Of a DNA stretch of 64,000 bases, positions 59,774-64,000 are shown piece by piece. Numbering within the stretch: the first letter of the stretch is position 1; each line of letters starts with the position of its first letter. The translations under genes were made by a program, and so were the position numbers. This DNA comes from Pelomonas sp051857475 (lineage in GTDB: Bacteria > Pseudomonadota > Gammaproteobacteria > Burkholderiales > Burkholderiaceae_C). The stretch covers positions 850,131 through 914,130 of the forward strand of contig NZ_JBPZGZ010000003.1 of NCBI RefSeq assembly GCF_051857475.1. Direction: 5' to 3'. A model generated the notes under the pieces. It was not told the origin of the DNA. It made no database searches and worked only from the letters and a program-made list of their open reading frames with translations.

Positions 59774-60936
59774 CGCGGAGGCAGGGCGCGCTCCACGTCG
59801 AGCAAGGCCTGGTTCAGCACGCTGAACACCCAGAGGCCGTCGTCGGGTTCGGTGTTCGTGAAGGCGAAGCTGGCGCTGCGTCCCTGGGCATCGACGACCA
59901 GCAGGCTGCAGAAGCCGCGGTATTCCCCGTCATGGGCGAAGACGGCGCGGCCATCGATGTCCGTGGCGATCCAGCCCAGGGCATAGTCGCCGGCCTTCAG
60001 TGCCTTGAGGCGCTGCAGATAGCCGGGGGCCAGCGGTGTGCTTTCGCCGCGCAGCGCACGCAGATGCCAGCGCACCCAGGTGGCGTAGCTGTCGGGCGTG
60101 GTCGTCGTCCCTTCGCCTGAGGGCAGCAGCACGTCCACCCAGGCGGCGACTTCGGCGTCCTCGGGCGTGAGGGGGGTGAGGCGGCCCTTGGCGCCCTCAT
60201 GACCCACGGGGCGGCTGGTGAAGACCTGGCTGGCCGGCGTCCATGTCACGGCCAGCCCCAGCGGGTGGGCCAGTTCCTGCTCGAAGAGGTCAGTGAAAGA
60301 GCGGCCGGTGCGCGTCTCCAGCATCAGCGCGGCCATGGCGTAGCCGGCATTGGAGTAGAAGAAGGTCTGACCCGGCGTGACATTGGCGGGCGGGTTCTGG
60401 GCCAGCAGCCAGGCCGCGAAGAAGCGCTTGCGGCCCGCCAGGGTGGTGGGCAAAGTCTCCTGCGTGGTCTGCAGATAGGCCATGAAGCGCTCGACGTCGT
60501 CGCTGCTCTTGAAAGCCAGCAAGCCACCGCGGTGATTGAGCAGCTGTTCCAGCGTGATGCCGCGGTAGGCCGGCTGCATGCCGGCAGCCAGTTCTGGCAA
60601 GGCCTCGGCCAGGGTGGTTGTCCAGGTGATGCGGCCCTGCTCGACGAGACGGCCGGCCAGGGCCGAGGTCATGGCCTTGGTGGTCGAGCCGATCATGAAG
60701 GCATCGCCGGCCTGGATCCTGGCCGTCGTGCCGACCTGGCGCAGGCCGGCCAGGGCCTGGGTCGAGTCGTCGGCCGTCAGGTGTTCCAGCGCGATGCCGG
60801 CCAAACCACTGGTGATGGCGGTATCGGCCGATTTCTGCAGCTGGGGCGCCGCGTTGGAGGAGGGGGAGCCGCCTCCACCGCCGCAGGCGGTCAGGGCGAG
60901 GGCGGTGGCAAAAGCCAGGGTGCGAAGCAACAGCAT
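59770..60936 (-). CDS. Lipoprotein serine hydrolase, beta-lactamase/class C-like
   Basis: 388 residues. Lipobox LTAC gives lipidated Cys18 followed by five glycines and a Ser/Asn linker. Serine beta-lactamase-like motifs: STTK with Ser84 and Lys87 (FMIGSTTKAMTSALAGRL), YSN in FFYSNAGYAMAAL and HDG in VFAHDGEYRGFCSL as the KTG equivalent. Such proteins are mostly esterases or peptidases (EstB/AmpC-like fold), not true beta-lactamases. Substrate unknown. Confidence 0.88.
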   Translation of the reverse strand: MLLLRTLAFATALALTACGGGGGSPSSNAAPQLQKSADTAITSGLAGIALEHLTADDSTQALAGLRQVGTTARIQAGDAFMIGSTTKAMTSALAGRLVEQGRITWTTTLAEALPELAAGMQPAYRGITLEQLLNHRGGLLAFKSSDDVERFMAYLQTTQETLPTTLAGRKRFFAAWLLAQNPPANVTPGQTFFYSNAGYAMAALMLETRTGRSFTDLFEQELAHPLGLAVTWTPASQVFTSRPVGHEGAKGRLTPLTPEDAEVAAWVDVLLPSGEGTTTTPDSYATWVRWHLRALRGESTPLAPGYLQRLKALKAGDYALGWIATDIDGRAVFAHDGEYRGFCSLLVVDAQGRSASFAFTNTEPDDGLWVFSVLNQALLDVERALPPR

Positions 60937-61009
60937 GGAGAGCAGGCGTCGGAGTGAAGACGCCGCTCATTCTTCGCAGCCAACCCCAAGGCCAGCCAAA
61001 GACGAGTTG

Positions 61010-61432
61010 TCAGCGCAAGGCGCCGTCCACCCAGGCGCCGAGCTGGGCCGCTGTCATGGCGCCGCTCTGGCGCGCGACCTCGCGGCCGCCGACGAACAGA
61101 ACGGTGGTCGGGATGCTGCGGATCTGCAGGCCGGCGCTGCTGCGCTGGGCAGCATCGCTGTCGACCTTGACGAAGCGGATGTCGGGCCGGGCAGCGGCAA
61201 GCTGCTCGAAATGCGGTGCATAGGAGCGGCAGGGACCGCACCAGGCCGCCCAGAAGTCCACCAGCACGGGCGCCTCGGTGCCCTGCAGATAGGCGGTCAG
61301 GTCGGCGTCGCCGAGCGCCACGGGTTTGCGGGGCGCCACCGGCCCGCCGCATTTGCCGCAGGTGGGGTCGTCGGCGAGGCGTTCATCGGGCACGCGGTTG
61401 CGGGTGCCGCATTGGGGGCAGGCGAGGATCAT
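61010..61432 (-). CDS. trxC: Thioredoxin 2 (TrxC)
   Basis: 140 residues. N-terminal zinc ribbon with two cysteine pairs (CPQC at 5-8, CGKC at 25-28), then a thioredoxin domain with WCGPC at 64-68, cis-proline in RSIPTTVLF and the GAMTAAQLGAWVDGAL end. TrxC is a redox protein linked in E. coli to OxyR-controlled stress. The gene stands alone between convergent/divergent neighbours. Confidence 0.95.
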   Translation of the reverse strand: MILACPQCGTRNRVPDERLADDPTCGKCGGPVAPRKPVALGDADLTAYLQGTEAPVLVDFWAAWCGPCRSYAPHFEQLAAARPDIRFVKVDSDAAQRSSAGLQIRSIPTTVLFVGGREVARQSGAMTAAQLGAWVDGALR

Positions 61433-61515
61433 GGGGTGAATCTAGTCCAGGAATTGCGGGGCGACGCCGTGCGCGGCGCCGCATGCGGGCGTAGGTCGGG
61501 CCCGACAGCCGGGTT

Positions 61516-62088
61516 TCAATCGGCCAGTTGCTCGATCTGCTGGCGCACCTGCTTCAGCACCTCGTTGGCCAGGGCCTCGTCGGTCTTCATGACGCCGCGC
61601 GAGATGGCCATGGCGCCGATGAGGGCGGCCACGGCCAGCGTGGCCTTGGCGGGGTCATCGCCCCGCGCCGCCAGCACGGCCTGCAGGCCCTCGCGCAGTT
61701 CCAGAAAACCGGCCGTGTAGCTCTGGCTGACGGCCTCGCTCTGGCGACCGGTGTCGCAGGCGGCCGTGACGACAGGGCAACCGCGCGTGTGGTCGTCACG
61801 CACCTGGCGGCTCAGGTATTGGTCCAGGTAGGTGGCCAGCGTCGGCGACTTGCCGCTGCCGGCTCGGGTGGTCCAGTCGAAGCCCTTGCGGAAGCTGTGG
61901 GCGAAGGCCTGGGCGGCGAGATCCTGCTTGTCGGCGAAGTGCTTGTACAGGGCGCCGTGCGTGAGGCCGGCGGCCTTGCAGATGTCGGCCACGCCGACAC
62001 CGTCGATGCCGTGCTGCTTGAACAGCCGCGCCGCCGCATCCAGCAGCGCCTGGCGGTTCAGTTCGGACTGTTCCTTGGTGACCTTCAC
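61516..62088 (-). CDS. TetR family transcriptional regulator
   Basis: 190 residues from GTG 62088, which has a GAGGGG ribosome site seven bases before. N-terminal TetR domain: LLDAAARLFKQHGIDGVGV then ADICKAAGLTHGALYKHFAD and KQDLAAQAFAHSFRKGF. The C-terminal half is a ligand-binding helical domain (REGLQAVLAARGDDPAKATL). A start at ATG 62142 would cover the promoter region and is rejected. Divergent from the MFS gene, which it probably represses. Confidence 0.9.
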   Translation of the reverse strand: MKVTKEQSELNRQALLDAAARLFKQHGIDGVGVADICKAAGLTHGALYKHFADKQDLAAQAFAHSFRKGFDWTTRAGSGKSPTLATYLDQYLSRQVRDDHTRGCPVVTAACDTGRQSEAVSQSYTAGFLELREGLQAVLAARGDDPAKATLAVAALIGAMAISRGVMKTDEALANEVLKQVRQQIEQLAD

Positions 62089-62113
62089 GACATGCCCCTC
62101 AAAGCCTGGGTAA

Positions 62114-62170
62114 TTGCATATTTTGATTATGACCGATACCATTAAGTTTTGAAATCAACCGCAATCAAAA
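62114..62170. promoter_or_regulatory. Divergent promoter/operator between tetR and MFS gene
   Basis: AT-rich 95-base gap. Inverted repeat TTTTGATT (62121-62128) and AATCAAAA (62163-62170), with a further TTTTGAAATCAA (62147-62158) between. Possible MFS promoter TTGCAT (62114) - 17 - TACCAT (62137); possible tetR -10 CATAAT (62132-62127). The AATCAAAA-type half-sites are likely TetR binding sites. Confidence 0.6.
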
Positions 62171-62183
62171 CAAAGGTGGTGTG

Positions 62184-63476
62184 ATGCTCGCTTCCCGTCT
62201 TGCCCTGTCGCTGCAGCGCCGCGGCATCCACTACGCCTGGGTGGTGGCCGCGCTGACTTTCCTGGCCATGCTGATCACGTCGGCCGCGCTGGGCTTGCCT
62301 GGCGCATTGATGCAGCCGCTGACCAAGGAGTTCGGTTGGACCACGGCCGAGCTGTCGTCGGTGTTTGCGACGCGCTTTGCGCTGTTCGGGTTGCTCGGCC
62401 CCTTCGCGGCCGTGGTGCTGATGCGCTATGGCGTGCGCCATGTCGTCGCGCTGGCGGCGGGCATCATCGGCAGCACCCTGTTCCTGGGCGCCTTCATGCA
62501 GAACCTGACCCAGGCCTTCGTGCTGTGGGGCGTGGTGCTGGGCCTGGGCACTGGCATGACGGCCATGGTGCTGGGTGCCACGGTCGTGAACCGCTGGTTC
62601 GTGCAGCGCAAGGGCCTGGTCATGGGCCTGCTGGCGGGCAGCAGCGCCACGGGCCAGCTGGTCTTCCTGCCGCTGGCCACCTGGCTGATCGAGAACCATG
62701 GCTGGCGCGCCGCGCTGTTCCCGGTCGTCGCGGCCACCGCGGTGCTGGCCGTGCTGGTGCTGCTGTTCGTGCGCAACTCGCCAAGCGACCTGGGCCTGCA
62801 GGCCTACGGCGCGACGCCGGCCGATGCCGCGGCCGCAACGAACGCGCCCAAGCCCACCTGGAAGCTGCCCTTCGAGACCCTGGCCAGCGCCTCGCGCGTG
62901 CCGGCCTTCTGGGTGCTGGCCGGCAGCTTCTTCATCTGCGGCCTGAGCACCAACGGCCTGGTGCAGACCCATTTCATCTCGCTGTGCGGCGACCGCGGTC
63001 TGGGCCCGGTGCCGGCGGCCTCGGTGCTGGCCATGATGGGTGTGTTCGACCTCATCGGCACGACGCTGTCGGGCTGGCTGTCGGATCGCTTCGACAACCG
63101 CAAGCTGCTGTTCTGGTACTACGGCCTGCGCGGCCTGTCGCTGTTCTGGCTGCCGTATTCCGACTTCACGCTGGCCGGCCTGTCGACCTTCGCCATCTTC
63201 TACGGCCTGGACTGGATCGCCACCGTGCCGCCCACGGTCAAGCTGGCGGCGCAGGTCTTCGGCCCGGCGCGTGCCGGCCTGGTGTTCGGCTGGGTGTTTG
63301 CCTTCCACCAGCTGGGTGCCGCGACGGCGGCCTTTGGCGCGGGCTTCTCGCGCTCGGTGCTGCTGTCCTACTCGCCGGCGCTGTTTGTGGCGGGCGGGGC
63401 CTGCCTCATCGCCGCGGTGGCGGTGATGGGAGTGCGGGCGTCGGCCGCCAAGGTGGCGACGATGGGGGCGAGTTGA
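62184..63476 (+). CDS. MFS transporter
   Basis: 430 residues with twelve predicted helices. MFS marks: GIHYAWVVAALTFLAML at the start, ATRFALFGLLGPFAAVVLMR, the WFVQRKGLVMGLLAGSSATG segment of loop 4, and in the second half DLIGTTLSGWLSDRFDNRKL. A 35-residue loop with Pro and Ala lies in the middle. The layout resembles OFA-type/monocarboxylate-type MFS proteins. ATG 62184 has a GGTGG site; GTG 62181 is less likely. Probably controlled by the divergent TetR. Substrate unknown. Confidence 0.9.
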   Translation: MLASRLALSLQRRGIHYAWVVAALTFLAMLITSAALGLPGALMQPLTKEFGWTTAELSSVFATRFALFGLLGPFAAVVLMRYGVRHVVALAAGIIGSTLFLGAFMQNLTQAFVLWGVVLGLGTGMTAMVLGATVVNRWFVQRKGLVMGLLAGSSATGQLVFLPLATWLIENHGWRAALFPVVAATAVLAVLVLLFVRNSPSDLGLQAYGATPADAAAATNAPKPTWKLPFETLASASRVPAFWVLAGSFFICGLSTNGLVQTHFISLCGDRGLGPVPAASVLAMMGVFDLIGTTLSGWLSDRFDNRKLLFWYYGLRGLSLFWLPYSDFTLAGLSTFAIFYGLDWIATVPPTVKLAAQVFGPARAGLVFGWVFAFHQLGAATAAFGAGFSRSVLLSYSPALFVAGGACLIAAVAVMGVRASAAKVATMGAS

Positions 63477-63546
63477 CCCAGGGAGTCGGAGTGTCTGCTT
63501 GAGGCGGGGGATTTAGCCAGTCAGCGCAACGCATTCGTTGAACATC

Positions 63547-63894
63547 TCAGCTTGCGTGCGCAAGCCTTGGTAGCAATCGCACGGCAACTGTGACGGCCAC
63601 AAGAATGAATACCAGGAGACAAAGCGGCGCGGTGAAGACGATACCCAGCTTGGGCCCGAGCACGAGCGCGATTGCAGCGGCTGCACAGAAACCAGCGGCG
63701 AAGGCCGCCGAAAAAGCAAAGAGAAAGCGAACGGCGAAACCGAGCCCGCTGGATCCCTGCTGCGTTGCCTCGACGTCTGGCAGATTGCTTGCCAGAGGTC
63801 TCCAGCCGCCGGGCCCACTGAAATCCGCGCTGCAGTACATGCATTGACGGTCTTCAATACCTACCGGCTTGCGACAATTCGGACAGACGGACAT
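63547..63894 (-). CDS. Zinc-ribbon membrane protein, hypothetical
   Basis: 115 residues. N-terminal zinc ribbon CPNCRKPVGIEDRQCMYC (two CxxC pairs at residues 4-7 and 18-21), a polar linker, then two membrane helices (about residues 55-80 and 85-105, with AFAAGFCAAAAIALVLGP and APLCLLVFILVAVTVAV). Short ribbon-plus-membrane proteins are common and of unknown function. No clear operon partner. Confidence 0.75.
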   Translation of the reverse strand: MSVCPNCRKPVGIEDRQCMYCSADFSGPGGWRPLASNLPDVEATQQGSSGLGFAVRFLFAFSAAFAAGFCAAAAIALVLGPKLGIVFTAPLCLLVFILVAVTVAVRLLPRLAHAS

Positions 63895-64000
63895 AAGGAC
63901 GCGGCTTCCCTTCCTTCAATGAGACGCGAGAGCTTCTCCTGCAGATAGCCATTGTTAGGTCTCGCTGCGAAGCAGCGGGCCACCGGCCAAGGTCTGCTTC
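63895..64000. other. Window end, no gene recognised
   Basis: 106 bases after the zinc-ribbon gene start. GCTGCGAAGCAGC (63965-63977) forms a short hairpin. No start or coding pattern is visible here, so any next gene lies outside the window. Confidence 0.5.

Noticed and set aside
59770..60936. True class C beta-lactamase linked to the BlaI systems
   Set aside because: It is a lipoprotein with only the general SxxK/YxN/HxG set, far from both blaI genes; an esterase or peptidase is at least as likely.

Overview
This 64 kb window is high-GC, compact chromosomal DNA, most like a betaproteobacterium of the order Burkholderiales (Roseateles/Rubrivivax-type). That placement is an inference from the style of the proteins, a ppk1-sixA-ppx neighbourhood, the recJ context and the short palindromic intergenic repeats; I could not search a database. 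I see no rRNA, tRNA, transposase, prophage or CRISPR array. The window starts inside pepN and ends just past a small zinc-ribbon membrane protein gene.

Layout. 1-9.4 kb: prfB (with its programmed +1 frameshift), a half-size drug/metabolite transporter and pepN on the minus strand; an exported S9 oligopeptidase; an orphan DUF4212 protein; a periplasmic binding protein; an alpha/beta hydrolase; a GNAT acetyltransferase; an acyl-CoA synthetase; a LysE exporter. 9.4-19.2 kb: small exported proteins and an AraC regulator, then a tightly coupled minus-strand operon SWIM - DUF5691 - MoxR AAA+ - DUF5682 - VWA. 19.2-21.5 kb: an operon of DUF2975 membrane protein, XRE regulator and two exported proteins. 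21.7-28.7 kb: ybaK, mgtC-like, plsY and ridA-like genes, a Dna2/Upf1-like helicase, and a BlaI regulator with two M56 peptidases. 28.8-36.4 kb: PPK2 and a PiT phosphate transporter, a membrane glutaredoxin, a tandem pair of tiny secreted repeat proteins, a YciO-type protein, a second BlaI-M56 pair and a PHP phosphoesterase. 36.5-46.2 kb: a chemoreceptor, an EAL-CBS-GGDEF protein, recJ, ppk1 and sixA. 46.3-55.8 kb: a relic of sixA/ppx fragments, a GFA-family protein, a 7.1 kb gene made of about 265 octapeptide repeats, and ppx. 55.9-64 kb: dienelactone hydrolase, ZIP transporter, membrane AraC regulator, secreted hydrolases, thioredoxin 2, and a TetR/MFS divergent pair.

How the genes work together. 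Polyphosphate metabolism recurs: PPK2 with PiT, PPK1 with SixA, and Ppx, with PhoB-box-like sequences upstream of PPK2 and, more weakly, ppk1. Two independent BlaI/M56 sensor pairs each have two dyads of their own sequence type before the regulator start. The MoxR/VWA operon looks like an AAA+ remodelling or conflict-type system of unknown target.

Most unusual content: the giant octad-repeat protein with an EF-hand-like C-terminal module; a duplicated pair of small exported proteins whose repeats resemble TonB boxes and whose upstream DNA is nearly identical; a scar at 46.27-46.50 kb that fits an old tandem duplication running from inside sixA to inside ppx; and a family of at least five palindromic repeats with shared ends, two of which supply translation-start sequence to neighbouring genes.
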